Assembly (NCBI RefSeq): GCF_001279585.1
Contig: NZ_LGEC01000002.1
Coordinates: 1 to 64,000, forward strand
DNA from: Nocardiopsis sp. NRRL B-16309
Lineage (GTDB): Bacteria; Actinomycetota; Actinomycetes; Streptosporangiales; Streptosporangiaceae
Reading direction: 5' to 3'
DNA: 64,000 nucleotides
Each line of letters starts with the position of its first letter. The first letter of the stretch is position 1. The notes beneath the pieces were generated by a model. That model was not told the DNA's origin and made no database searches. It worked only from the letters and a program-made list of their open reading frames with translations. Positions 50,966 through 59,613 of the stretch are shown here, in pieces. The translations under genes and the position numbers were made by a program.

Positions 50966-51934
50966 CTACGTCTGCTGGTCGAAACCCAGCTTCCGCAGCT
51001 GCTTGGGGTCGCGCTGCCAGTCCTTGGCCACGCGCACCCGCAGGTCCAGGAACACCCGCTGACCCAGCAGGGCCTCGATCTGCTTGCGCGCCCGCGACCC
51101 CACGTCGCGCAGGCGCGAGCCCTTGGAGCCGATCACGATGGCCTTCTGACTGGGGCGCTCCACGTACAGCGACGCGTAGATGTCCACCAGCTCCTTGCCC
51201 GGCCGCGTGTTCTCCCGCTCGTACATCTCGTCCACGACCACCGCGATGGAGTGCGGCAGCTCGTCGCGCACGCCCTCCAGCGCCGCCTCGCGGACGAGTT
51301 CCGCCACGAGCATCTCGTCGGGCTCGTCGGTCAGGTCGCCGTCCGGGTACAGCGGCGGCCCCTCGGGCAGGTGCGAGCACAGCACACCGGTGACCGTGTC
51401 CAGCTGGAACCCGCTCTGGGCCGAGACCGGAACGATGTCGGCCCAGTCGCCCAGCTCGTCCACGGCCATCAGGTGCTTGCCCACGGCCTCCTTGTCGACC
51501 TTGTCGGTCTTGGTGACCAGGGCGACCACCGGGGTGTTGGTCTGCTCGGCCAGTTCCCTGGCGATGTAGGTGTCACCCCGGCCGATCGGTTCGTCGGCGG
51601 GCAGGCAGAACGCGATGACGTCCACCTCGACCAGCGTGGACCGCACCAGCGAGTCCAGCCGCTCCCCCAGCAGGGTCCGCGGCTTGTGCAGGCCCGGCGT
51701 GTCCACGATGATCAGCTGCGCCTCGGGGCGGTGCACGATGCCCCGCACGGTACGCCGCGTGGTCTGGGGCCGGTTGCTGGTGATCGCCACCTTCTGCCCG
51801 ACCAGCGCGTTCATCAGAGTGGACTTGCCCACGTTGGGGCGGCCGACGAAACAGGCGAACCCGCTGCGGAAACCCTCCGGGAAGGAGGGCATCTCCAGCG
51901 GTACGCGCAGTCTCTCCAGGTCGAGGTCGTTCAT
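50966..51934 (-). CDS. era: GTPase Era
   Basis: A 322-aa GTPase needed for 16S rRNA processing and 30S assembly. G1 is GRPNVGKSTLMN, G2 lies in RPQTTRRTVRG, G3 is DTPGLH, and G4 is TKTDKVD. The C-terminal KH domain shows SQKAIVIGSKGSRLRDVGSRAR, which binds the 3' end of 16S rRNA. Last gene of the ybeY-CNNM-deaminase-era set; small gap to the gene upstream. Confidence 0.96.
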   Translation of the reverse strand: MNDLDLERLRVPLEMPSFPEGFRSGFACFVGRPNVGKSTLMNALVGQKVAITSNRPQTTRRTVRGIVHRPEAQLIIVDTPGLHKPRTLLGERLDSLVRSTLVEVDVIAFCLPADEPIGRGDTYIARELAEQTNTPVVALVTKTDKVDKEAVGKHLMAVDELGDWADIVPVSAQSGFQLDTVTGVLCSHLPEGPPLYPDGDLTDEPDEMLVAELVREAALEGVRDELPHSIAVVVDEMYERENTRPGKELVDIYASLYVERPSQKAIVIGSKGSRLRDVGSRARKQIEALLGQRVFLDLRVRVAKDWQRDPKQLRKLGFDQQT

Positions 51935-51943
51935 CGTTCCTAC

Positions 51944-52288
51944 TCAGCGCCGGGTGATGCTCGCGGGCACCCCGTCGGGGGCGGCGATCACCACCACCTG
52001 GGTCTTCAGGTCTTCCGCCACCGCGCGGTCGTCCTCGGTCAGTTCCTTCGCCTGGGTGACGACCACCGCGGCCTCCAGGGCGGAGGCCTCACTGGACACG
52101 GCGGCGGCCACCGCCGCCTGCAGAGCCGTCAGCGACAGGGACGGCAGTGCCACCGTCGTCGCCACGTACGTGCGCCCGGTCTCGTCGCGCACCGCCGCGC
52201 CCTCCGGCGCGGCGTTGCGGGCGCGTGAGGCGCGCGCGAGGGTGATGAGCTTGCCGTCCTCGGGGCCGAGCCCCGTCGTGTCCGTCAC
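51944..52288 (-). CDS. Cytidine-deaminase-fold protein lacking catalytic residues
   Basis: A 114-aa protein aligned with small cytidine deaminases: GRTYVATTVALPSLSLTALQAAVAAAV parallels the region where active enzymes have CAER. Here ALQAA replaces the zinc-ligand Cys and the catalytic Glu, and no PCxxC motif exists. The fold is probably kept without activity. It overlaps the CNNM gene by 4 bases and lies before era, a conserved actinobacterial order. A structural or regulatory role is possible. Confidence 0.7.
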   Translation of the reverse strand: MTDTTGLGPEDGKLITLARASRARNAAPEGAAVRDETGRTYVATTVALPSLSLTALQAAVAAAVSSEASALEAAVVVTQAKELTEDDRAVAEDLKTQVVVIAAPDGVPASITRR

Positions 52289-53676
52289 TGCTCCGTGCTC
52301 CTTACGTCGTCGTTCCTGCCCCCGTCGCCGTGGCCGGCGTCCTCGGACAGGCGCTCCACCAGCACCGTGGTCATCCGGTTCCGGCGGCTGCTCTTGCCCT
52401 CCAGGGTGAGTCTGAGACCAGCGTATTCGGCCTGCGCCCCGCCGACGGGCACCCGGCCCAGCACGAACGCCACCAGTCCGCCCACGGTCTCCACGTCGGC
52501 CACGTCGAGCTCGCGGTCGGAGAAGAGTTCGTCGAGCTCGCCCAGCGGCAGGCGGGCGGTGACCCGGACCCGGTCGTCGTCGAGCCAGGCCACCGGCGGG
52601 ATCTCGTGGTCGTACTCGTCGGTGATCTCACCGACGATCTCCTCCACGATGTCCTCCAGCGTGACCAGGCCCGCGGTGCCCCCGTACTCGTCGATGGCCA
52701 CCGCGACGTGGTTGCGCTGCTTCTGCATCTCGCGCAGCAGTTCGTCGATGGGCTTGGTGTCGGGGACGTAGGTCGCCGAGCGCATCACGTCGGCGGCGGA
52801 CAGCGGCACGTCGGCACCGTTGGCGCCCGAGGCGGCCGCCCAGCGGTCCCGGAGCCGCTCGACCAGGTCCTTGAGGTAGACGATGCCGACCACGTCGTCC
52901 TCGTCCGCCCCCGTGACCGGGATCCGCGAGTACCCGCTGGCCAGCGCCAGGGACAGCACGGCGTCGGCGTCGGCGTCGCGGTTGGTGAAGACGATGTCGG
53001 GGCGCGGCACCATCACCTCGCGCACGGACGTGTCGTCGAGCTTGAACACCGAGTGGATCATCTGGCGTTCCTCGGGGTCGATGACCTCCCCCTGCTCCGC
53101 GAGGTCGACGAGCCGGCGCAGCTCCACCTCCGTGCTGAAGGGGCCGTCCCGGTCGCCCTTGCCGCGCGGGGTGAGCGTCCGGCCCGCCCACACCAGCAGT
53201 CGGACGAACGGTCCCACGACGATCTGGAGCGGGTGGACGACGACCGCGGCGACCCGGGCCACCGGCTCCGCGAACTGACGGCCCAGGATGCGCGGCGCGA
53301 TCGCGATGAGGACGGACTCCACGACCACCATCACCACCGCGGTCAGCAGCAGCGCGAGCCAGCCGAAGCCCACCAGGAACACCATGCCCAGTGCCGCGGC
53401 CAGCACCGCGCACACCTCGCACACCACGCGCAGGAACAGCAGCGCGTTGAGGTGGCTCGTGGGGTCGGCCGACACGCGGTCCCAGGCGGAGGCGGCCGAG
53501 GTGTCATGGTCGGTGCCGGCGACCGGCGTACCGACCGACACCACCCGGGTGAAGGCGACCTCGGCCGCGACCAGGAAGCCCGCCGCCGCAGTCAGGGCGA
53601 GGGCGGCCGCGAAAGCGCTGAGCCACGCGGCGGGCTCACCCGCGGACGCGGGGTCGATCCACACCGACGGAATCAT
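52285..53676 (-). CDS. CNNM/CorC-type membrane protein with CBS pair
   Basis: A 463-aa protein. About four N-terminal helices form the DUF21/CNNM transmembrane domain. Next come two CBS domains (VREVMVPRPDIVFTNRDAD to GYSRIPVTG, and DVMRSATYVPDTKPIDEL to AGLVTLEDIVEEIVGEITDEYD). A C-terminal CorC/HlyC domain ends the protein, followed by a short polar tail. Family members act in magnesium or cobalt transport or sensing. Translationally coupled to ybeY upstream and the deaminase-like gene downstream. Confidence 0.92.
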   Translation of the reverse strand: MIPSVWIDPASAGEPAAWLSAFAAALALTAAAGFLVAAEVAFTRVVSVGTPVAGTDHDTSAASAWDRVSADPTSHLNALLFLRVVCEVCAVLAAALGMVFLVGFGWLALLLTAVVMVVVESVLIAIAPRILGRQFAEPVARVAAVVVHPLQIVVGPFVRLLVWAGRTLTPRGKGDRDGPFSTEVELRRLVDLAEQGEVIDPEERQMIHSVFKLDDTSVREVMVPRPDIVFTNRDADADAVLSLALASGYSRIPVTGADEDDVVGIVYLKDLVERLRDRWAAASGANGADVPLSAADVMRSATYVPDTKPIDELLREMQKQRNHVAVAIDEYGGTAGLVTLEDIVEEIVGEITDEYDHEIPPVAWLDDDRVRVTARLPLGELDELFSDRELDVADVETVGGLVAFVLGRVPVGGAQAEYAGLRLTLEGKSSRRNRMTTVLVERLSEDAGHGDGGRNDDVRSTEQ

Positions 53677-54158
53677 GCCTTGCTCTCACCCTCGTCGTCG
53701 ACGGCCTCGCGCTCACGCCAGGCCGCCAGGATCTCGCCCTGGAGTCCGAACATCTCCTTGTGCTCGTCCGGCTCCGCGTGGTCGTAGCCCAGCAGGTGCA
53801 GGATGCCGTGGGTGCACAGCAGGTCGATCTCGTCGGTGGTGCCGTGCCCGGCCTTCTCCGCCTGGCGCTCGGCCACCTGCGGGCAGATGATCACGTCACC
53901 GAGCACGCCCGGCTCGCTCGTGCGGCCGGGGCCTCCGGGGCGCAGTTCGTCCATGGGGAAGGACAGCACGTCGGTGGGGCCCGGCTCGTCCATCCACCGC
54001 ACGTGCAGGTCGGCCATGGGCCCCTCGTCCACCAGCACGACGGACAGCTCCGCCAACGGGTGGACGCGCATGGCGTCGAGCACGTGCCGGGCCAGCCGGG
54101 AGAGCCGCGCCTCGTCGACGGTGGTGACGCCGGACTCGTTGGCGACGTCGATACTCAT
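53673..54158 (-). CDS. ybeY: Endoribonuclease YbeY (rRNA maturation factor)
   Basis: A 161-aa zinc RNase for 16S rRNA 3'-end maturation. It starts MSIDVANESG, as in other actinobacteria; GTG 54176 is possible but less typical. The middle block DEPGPTDVLSFPMDE is a family hallmark. The zinc motif HGILHLLGYDH supplies three His ligands. Overlaps the CNNM gene by 4 bases. Confidence 0.95.
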   Translation of the reverse strand: MSIDVANESGVTTVDEARLSRLARHVLDAMRVHPLAELSVVLVDEGPMADLHVRWMDEPGPTDVLSFPMDELRPGGPGRTSEPGVLGDVIICPQVAERQAEKAGHGTTDEIDLLCTHGILHLLGYDHAEPDEHKEMFGLQGEILAAWREREAVDDEGESKA

Positions 54159-54222
54159 CTGATTCGGATGCCTCACTTGGAATCGTCATGGCCGGGCGTC
54201 CGGGGTCTCCGGGCACCCGACA

Positions 54223-54253
54223 CCGGTGGGCCCGCACACGGCGGGCCCACCGG
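54223..54253. terminator. Hairpin between phoH and ybeY
   Basis: Perfect 13-bp stem (54223-54235 and 54241-54253). It separates phoH from ybeY, which in many bacteria share an operon. It may terminate or attenuate phoH transcripts. Confidence 0.7.
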
Positions 54254-54271
54254 CTCGAACGCTGTACTGGT

Positions 54272-56449
54272 TCAGTCTGCCCCGTCTTCGGGGTGCCCGG
54301 ACCGCGACCGGGTCTCGCTCGGGGTGTCGGCGGAACCGCGCCGCGGGTCGCGCCCGCGCTGCTCGTTCGCGCCGTGACGGCCGCCCTGGGCCTCGTCGTA
54401 GCGGCCGTAGGCGTCCACGATCTTGCCCACCAGCTTGTGCCGGACCACGTCCGCGCTGGTCAGCCGGCAGAACGCGATGTCGTCGATGTCACGCAGGATC
54501 TTCTCGATGGTGCGCAGGCCGCTGGACTGTCCGCCGGGGAGGTCGACCTGTGTGACGTCACCGGTCACCACGATCTTGGAGCCGAAGCCGAGCCGGGTGA
54601 GGAACATCTTCATCTGCTCGGGCGAGGTGTTCTGGGCCTCGTCCAGGATGATGAAGGAGTCATTGAGGGTGTTGTGGGTCAGCAGGAAGTCCTCGGTGAC
54701 GTAGAGCGAGTCCTCCGCCGCCACCTGGATGCAGACGCACTCCTCGGTCCCCGCCGGTTCGATGCTCTCGATGAACCGCATGGGCCGACCGCCGCCGGAC
54801 GCCCTGTACGTGTCCCTCTTGCGCCTGAGCCGGAAGGGCTCCACGCCTTCGGGAAGCCGTAGGTCGAGGAGGTGGGCGTCCTGTCGATGGAAGACCTCCC
54901 TCCCCTTGGCCCGGCCGGGCGCCCGGCCCTCTGCGGGCCGCGTACGACCGTACGCGACGCCTCCGAGGGACTGTGCGAGGAAGCGCACCGCAGAGGCCAG
55001 CCGTGGTGAGGCCGAACCGTACTGGACGCGGCACGTCCGGCCCTCCTGCGTGACCGGTCCACCGTCGGCGTCCAAAAGCCCCTGCAGTACGGCGAGCCGA
55101 ACGTCGGCCGTGTTGTACAGATAGGCGTCCGGGACGAACTTCGTGCCCGAATTCGTGCCGCACAGGCCCAGTTCCCGCATGACGGCCGTCACCGGGTTGG
55201 CGATGGTGATCACGTCGCCAGGCTGCGTCTCACGGTTCAGGACGTAGTCCGGACCGGACTTCCAGTTCACCCGGACACCAGGCAGAAGGCGTTCGAGGCT
55301 CTCCGCGAGTTCCGGATCCTCCGTGGCGAAGCCCGGAGTCGTGCTGCCCGTGAGGCACCCGTCCCCCAGAAGCAGCCCGAGGGCGTAGGGGTCCATCGGG
55401 ACGTCCTGCGCCGGGAACTCGACCGGTGCGCTGAGCATCGGGAGCTCGTACTTGCGGTAGTGGGCCGTACGGAGGCCGCTTTCCACGATCTCCTTCGCGG
55501 TGAGCACTCGATACGGCTTGTTCCGCCTGGTGTCGTCCCGTGTCCGGACGGACCAGAGGTGGTCCTCCGAACACAGCGTCGACGCACCGTCCTGCGACGT
55601 CACCCGATAGGTGGCCTTCGGACCCTGCGGGTAGACGCCCAGCACCGGGGTCGGCTCACCGTTCGAGCCGACGACGAGGTCACCGACCTCCAACTCGCCG
55701 ATTGGACGGAAGCCGTCCGGTGTCAGCACGTTGGTGTGGACCGGCTGCGCGCGCCCACGCATGTACGCCAGGGGGGCCACCTCGATGGTGCCGGCCGCCA
55801 TCAGCTTGGGGATGGAGTCGGGGTCGAGCATGTCGTGCAGGGCGTCGTAGAGCGGCCGCAGGTACGGGTCGATCTTGTCGTAGAGGGTGCCCGGCAGGAA
55901 CCCCAGCCGCTCGCCGGCCTCGACGGCCGGGCGGGTGAGGATGATCCGGTTGACCTCTTTGTCCTGGAGCGCCTTCACCGCCTTGGCCATCGCCAGGTAC
56001 GTCTTGCCGGTACCCGCGGGTCCGATGCCGAAGACCACCGTGTGCCGGTCGATGATGTCGACGTAGCGCTTCTGGTTCACCGTCTTGGGGCGGATGGTCC
56101 GGCCCCGGTTGGACAGGATGTTGGTCGTCAGCACGTCGGCCGGGCGGTCCTGACCGGGGGTGGTCAGCATGTGGACCATGCGCTCGATGGTGTCCGGCGT
56201 GACGTGGGTGCCGCTCTTGGCGAGCTCGATGAGCTCCTCGACCACACGGACGACCACCGCGGTCTCGTCCGGGGTACCGGTGATGGTGAACTCGTTGCCG
56301 CGAACGTGGATGTCGCTGGCGAAGGCCCGCTCCAGCGCCCTCAGGAGCTCGTCCCTGGAGCCCAGCAGGCTGATCATCGTGTGCTCGTCCGGCACCACGA
56401 CCTTGACCTGGGTGTCCTGTCGCGACTGCGTGTGCGTTGTCTCGGCCAT
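54272..56449 (-). CDS. phoH: PhoH-family ATPase precursor containing an intein
   Basis: A 725-aa precursor; the spliced protein would be 365 aa, normal for PhoH. Residues 1-110 are an N-terminal RNA-binding-like region. The ATPase has Walker A GIGPAGTGKTYLAMAKA (141-157) and TRPAVEAGERLGFLPG. The sequence reaches LAYMRGR at 233, then a 360-residue intein, then TLNDSFIILDEAQNTSPEQ (Walker B) at 594. The rest, KMFLTRLGFGSKIVVTGD to VVRHKLVGKIV, is standard. The tail is polar. PhoH proteins are linked to RNA metabolism and ribosome maturation, consistent with YbeY and Era nearby. Confidence 0.95.
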   Translation of the reverse strand: MAETTHTQSRQDTQVKVVVPDEHTMISLLGSRDELLRALERAFASDIHVRGNEFTITGTPDETAVVVRVVEELIELAKSGTHVTPDTIERMVHMLTTPGQDRPADVLTTNILSNRGRTIRPKTVNQKRYVDIIDRHTVVFGIGPAGTGKTYLAMAKAVKALQDKEVNRIILTRPAVEAGERLGFLPGTLYDKIDPYLRPLYDALHDMLDPDSIPKLMAAGTIEVAPLAYMRGRAQPVHTNVLTPDGFRPIGELEVGDLVVGSNGEPTPVLGVYPQGPKATYRVTSQDGASTLCSEDHLWSVRTRDDTRRNKPYRVLTAKEIVESGLRTAHYRKYELPMLSAPVEFPAQDVPMDPYALGLLLGDGCLTGSTTPGFATEDPELAESLERLLPGVRVNWKSGPDYVLNRETQPGDVITIANPVTAVMRELGLCGTNSGTKFVPDAYLYNTADVRLAVLQGLLDADGGPVTQEGRTCRVQYGSASPRLASAVRFLAQSLGGVAYGRTRPAEGRAPGRAKGREVFHRQDAHLLDLRLPEGVEPFRLRRKRDTYRASGGGRPMRFIESIEPAGTEECVCIQVAAEDSLYVTEDFLLTHNTLNDSFIILDEAQNTSPEQMKMFLTRLGFGSKIVVTGDVTQVDLPGGQSSGLRTIEKILRDIDDIAFCRLTSADVVRHKLVGKIVDAYGRYDEAQGGRHGANEQRGRDPRRGSADTPSETRSRSGHPEDGAD
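54671..55750 (-). mobile_element. Class 3-type intein with LAGLIDADG homing endonuclease
   Basis: In-frame insert of 360 residues (234-593 of the precursor), starting Ala-Gln-Pro-Val and ending Leu-Thr-His-Asn before extein Thr. The first residue is not Cys/Ser/Thr. Block B has EDHLW with Trp66. Block F has ECVCIQVAAEDSLY with Cys340 as branch nucleophile candidate. Block G has Thr358-His359-Asn360. Together these are the Trp-Cys-Thr set of class 3 inteins. A homing endonuclease lies inside: YALGLLLGDG (intein 122-131) and LQGLLDADGG (222-231). The GC content looks lower than in the flanking phoH parts, suggesting transfer. Confidence 0.92.
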
Positions 56450-56672
56450 GGTGTGGCCTTGCGGCCGCTGTCCCTACCCTTCGGTTCCGGCTTCCGGCCC
56501 GGGCGGCCGACGCTCTTGGTGAACGGTCGAAGCGCCGCCGCGGCGCCCCGCGGCCCTCGACCACCGGTGTCTCGCTGGTCCCACCGGTCGCTCGGGGCCC
56601 ACGCACCGAGTCTACCAAGGCGGCCACGGCCCCCTCGATCCGTTTTCCCGCGCTCCGGAGCCGGTCGGTCGC

Positions 56673-57023
56673 CTACCCGGGAGGCCAGTTCAGCCCGCGG
56701 CCGCCGAGCAGGTGCGCGTGCAGGTGGAACACCGTCTGTCCGGCCCCGCTGCCGGTGTTGAACACCAGCCGGTACCCGGTCTCGGCCACGCCCTCCGACT
56801 CGGCCACGGCGCGGGCCTCGCGCACGATCTCGTCGATCACGCCCGTGTCGGCGGCGGCCGCCGTGGCCGCGTCCGGAACGTGCTCACGCGGGATGACCAG
56901 GACGTGCGTCGGCGCCTGGGGGTTGATGTCGCGGAACGCCAGGGTGCGCTCTCCCTCGCGGACGATCTCGGCCGGGACCTCCCCCTTCACGATCTTGCAG
57001 AAAAGGCAGTCGTCCTGGGCCAT
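56673..57023 (-). CDS. HIT-family nucleotide hydrolase
   Basis: A 116-aa histidine-triad protein of the HINT type, hydrolysing purine nucleotide phosphoramidates. It starts MAQDDCLFCKIVKGEVPAEIV with a Cys pair typical of HINT. FRDINPQAPTHVLVIPREHV is conserved. The catalytic triad HLHAHLLGGR is near the C-terminus. No clear operon with phoH, about 220 bases away; the gap holds no gene I can support. Confidence 0.93.
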   Translation of the reverse strand: MAQDDCLFCKIVKGEVPAEIVREGERTLAFRDINPQAPTHVLVIPREHVPDAATAAAADTGVIDEIVREARAVAESEGVAETGYRLVFNTGSGAGQTVFHLHAHLLGGRGLNWPPG

Positions 57024-57286
57024 CACGCACCTCCGTACGGGGGTCGCGGCCGTCGGCCCGGCCGCGGACTCGGGGCTTTCGCCACCCATGATGCCGCAGC
57101 CGACCACCGGTTCGCTCGGCACCGGGCACCCCCGTGCGTCGGAAACGGGAGGCTCGGGGCCTGCCGGCGCGCCTGGCGGGCACGGTACTCTTTCCCCCTG
57201 TGCGCCGTGTCGCCGACCATGTCCGACACCGGCCGACCTTGTGCGTGTTCGGATTGAAACGCGTGTCTACCTGGAAAAGAAGAGGT

Positions 57287-57877
57287 ATGCCCTTTCGTAA
57301 ACCCCGCGACAAGGGTGTGCGTCGAACTGATGTGACGACTGAAACCATCGTGGCTGGAGCCCCAACGGCTCCGCTTTCCGTGGAATGGGACGCCGACCAC
57401 GCGGTCACGGAGCTCTACCGAGAGCACTACCGTCCGCTGGTCCGGCTCGCCGCGCTGCTGGTCCGCGACCACGCGACCGCGGAAGAGGTCGTCCAGGACG
57501 CGTTCGTGGCCATGCACGGCGCGTGGCGGCGCCTCCGCGATCCGAACAAGGCCCTGTCGTACCTGCGCCAGGCCGTGGTCAACAAGGCCCGGTCGGTCCT
57601 TCGCCACCGGGCGGTCGTCGAGAAGCACGCGCCCAAGGCGCTGCCCGACGCACCCAGCGCCGAGCACGGCGCCATGAACCTTTTGGAGCGTGAGGCGGTG
57701 ATCCGAGCCCTGCGCAAACTACCCACCCGTCAGCGAGAGGCGATCGTGCTCCGGTACTACGGCGACCTGTCCGAGGCTCAGATCGCTGGCGCCATGGGCA
57801 TCAGCAAGGGCGCGGTGAAGAGCCACACGTCCCGCGGCATCTCCGCGCTGCGCTCTGTTCTGGAGCAGACGACATGA
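57287..57877 (+). CDS. ECF RNA polymerase sigma factor (SigE-family)
   Basis: A 196-aa sigma factor. Region 2 is VTELYREHYRPLVRLAALLV with DHATAEEVVQDAFVAMHGAW. Region 4 is ALRKLPTRQREAIVLRYYGD, with helix-turn-helix EAQIAGAMGISKGAVKSHTSRG. The N-terminal ~30 residues are a polar extension. ATG 57287 follows a purine-rich AAGAAGAGG. The next gene overlaps it by ATGA and encodes a membrane protein likely to be its anti-sigma factor. Confidence 0.92.
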   Translation: MPFRKPRDKGVRRTDVTTETIVAGAPTAPLSVEWDADHAVTELYREHYRPLVRLAALLVRDHATAEEVVQDAFVAMHGAWRRLRDPNKALSYLRQAVVNKARSVLRHRAVVEKHAPKALPDAPSAEHGAMNLLEREAVIRALRKLPTRQREAIVLRYYGDLSEAQIAGAMGISKGAVKSHTSRGISALRSVLEQTT

Positions 57878-58608
57878 CCGGCCCCACCGATCCCATGAAC
57901 TCCGAGTTCGAGGAGCAGCTCCGGCAGATCCTCAAGGCGGAGGCCGACTCCGTCGCGCCCGGCGGCGAGGGCCTGCAGCTGATCCGCGAGCGCACCGACC
58001 GCCATCGCGGCACGTCCTGGTTCGGTCTGCCGTGGCTGCGCCCCGCGCTGGCCCTCGCCGGGGCCGGACTGATCGCCGCGTCCGTCGTCATGTCCACTCC
58101 GCAGGTGCGCGACCAGGTTCTGAACATCGTCCCCGCGGGCGCCAACCGCGAGGGCGCCCCGCCCGAGGACGACATCGACGGTCCCGGCCTGGCGGCTCCG
58201 GATCCGACCACGGACTCCGACACCGCGCCCGCCGCGCCCCCGGACGATCCCGCCGAGGAGCCCTCGCCCTCCCCGACCGAGGAGGAGACGGATCCCGCCG
58301 AGGAGGGCGTCGGCACCGCGACGACGTGCGCGCCGTCCCACGACGACGCTCCCCCGTCCGCCACGACGGACGCCGAGAAGGAGACCGGCACGGAGTCGGA
58401 GCCCGAGGAGGAGCAGGAGGAGTGCGACCCCACCGAGGAGCCCAGCGAGGGTGACGGCGGTGAGGACTCCGACACGGACCCGGACACCGAACCGGGCACC
58501 GGTGGTGAGGAGCCGGCTCCCGACGACGACTCGACCGGGAGCGAGGACGGCGACTCGACGTCCTCCGACGGCGAGGGCACCACGTCCACCAAGAGTTCGG
58601 AGGAGTGA
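57874..58608 (+). CDS. Putative membrane anti-sigma factor with acidic extracellular tail
   Basis: A 244-aa protein. About 60 cytoplasmic residues (FEEQLRQILKAEADSVAPGG, LIRERTDRHRG) precede one hydrophobic helix (residues ~67-85, LALAGAGLIAASVVMS). The remaining ~150 residues are outside and highly acidic, rich in Glu, Asp, Pro, Ser and Thr, with two Cys. No anti-sigma zinc motif (HxxxCxxC) is seen. The ATGA overlap with the sigma gene and the topology suggest sigma-factor control. Function is inference. Confidence 0.6.
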   Translation: MTGPTDPMNSEFEEQLRQILKAEADSVAPGGEGLQLIRERTDRHRGTSWFGLPWLRPALALAGAGLIAASVVMSTPQVRDQVLNIVPAGANREGAPPEDDIDGPGLAAPDPTTDSDTAPAAPPDDPAEEPSPSPTEEETDPAEEGVGTATTCAPSHDDAPPSATTDAEKETGTESEPEEEQEECDPTEEPSEGDGGEDSDTDPDTEPGTGGEEPAPDDDSTGSEDGDSTSSDGEGTTSTKSSEE

Positions 58609-58656
58609 CCGGGGGCGGCCACGCGCCGCCGCCGGGGCCACGCTCCGACCGAGCGT

Positions 58657-58697
58657 ACGACGACGCCCACGGGACCGGGTCCCGTGGGCGTCGTCGT
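58657..58697. terminator. 20-bp perfect bidirectional hairpin
   Basis: Arms 58657-58676 and 58678-58697 are exact complements around a single base. It lies between the convergent sigma/anti-sigma and rsmE-dnaJ-hrcA operons. The remaining bases to 58848 show no gene. Confidence 0.8.
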
Positions 58698-58848
58698 GTG
58701 CGCTGTGTGTGCCGGATTCCGCGACGCGGACCCGTCCTTGCGTTCGCCGCTTCCCCCGCGGTGTCGAGGCACTGGGGTGGCCGGGCGCACGGCGCCGGGC
58801 CCCGTGCGCGTCGCGTCCGTCAGGGCAGCGGCGGCGACGGTCGCACCG

Positions 58849-59613
58849 CTACCAGCGGCCGGACCGCACCTGCAGGATCGACAGCGCCGCCACCCCCGCG
58901 GTGGAGGTACGCAGGACACTCGGCCCGAGCAGGGCCGTCCGCGCACCGGCCCCGGTGAAGGCGTCGAGTTCGGCGTCGGAGAAGCCGCCCTCGGGACCCA
59001 CCACCAGGACGACGCCGTGGTCGGCGCCGTCGTCGGCGGAGGCCCGGTCGCCGTCGGGGACGGCGATCCCACTCAGTCCGACCGCCCCGTCCTCGTGCAG
59101 CACGATGGCCGTGTCGGCCCCGGAGAGCAGTGCGGCCACGTCGTCGCGGCCGGCGAGCCCGGTGACCTCCGGCAGGCGTCCCCGGCGCGCCTGCTTGGCC
59201 GCCTCGCGGGCCGCGGCCCGCCACTTGGCCAGCGACTTGGCCGCCCGGTCGCCCTTCCAGCGGGTGACACACCGCTCGGCCGCCCAGGGGACGATCACGT
59301 CCACCCCGGCCTCGGTCATCATCTCCACGGCCAGTTCGCCGCGGTCGCCCTTGGGCAGGGCCTGCACGACGGTCAGCCGGGGCCGGGGCGCCGGCTCGTG
59401 CCAGCGCTTCCCGACCTCGCACACCACGCTGTCCCTGCCGACCTCGACGACCGTGCAGCGAGCGCGCTCGCCGCGGCCGTCGGACAGGTCGACGGTCTCA
59501 CCGGCCCGGATACGCCGCACCACGGCGGCGTGGCGCCCCTCGGCGCCGGTGAGCACCACCGTGGCCGCGGCCAGGTCGGCGGTGTCGTCGACCAGGAAGA
59601 CCGGAGGGGTCAC
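58849..59613 (-). CDS. rsmE: 16S rRNA m3U1498 methyltransferase
   Basis: A 254-aa SPOUT-family SAM methyltransferase. The N-terminal PUA-like domain includes VVLTGAEGRHAAVVRRIRAGE. The SPOUT knot shows LVVGPEGGFSDAELDAF and the C-terminal VLRTSTAGVAALSIL. QALPKGDRGELAVEMMTEAGV and ERCVTRWKGDRA are also typical. The GTG overlaps the dnaJ stop by 4 bases, so the two are coupled. Confidence 0.94.
   Translation of the reverse strand: MTPPVFLVDDTADLAAATVVLTGAEGRHAAVVRRIRAGETVDLSDGRGERARCTVVEVGRDSVVCEVGKRWHEPAPRPRLTVVQALPKGDRGELAVEMMTEAGVDVIVPWAAERCVTRWKGDRAAKSLAKWRAAAREAAKQARRGRLPEVTGLAGRDDVAALLSGADTAIVLHEDGAVGLSGIAVPDGDRASADDGADHGVVLVVGPEGGFSDAELDAFTGAGARTALLGPSVLRTSTAGVAALSILQVRSGRW

Noticed and set aside
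54272..56449. Reading the phoH insert as an ordinary extra domain
   Set aside because: It interrupts the ATPase between Walker A and B at a conserved point and ends in Thr-His-Asn, with intein blocks A, B, F and G and LAGLIDADG motifs.
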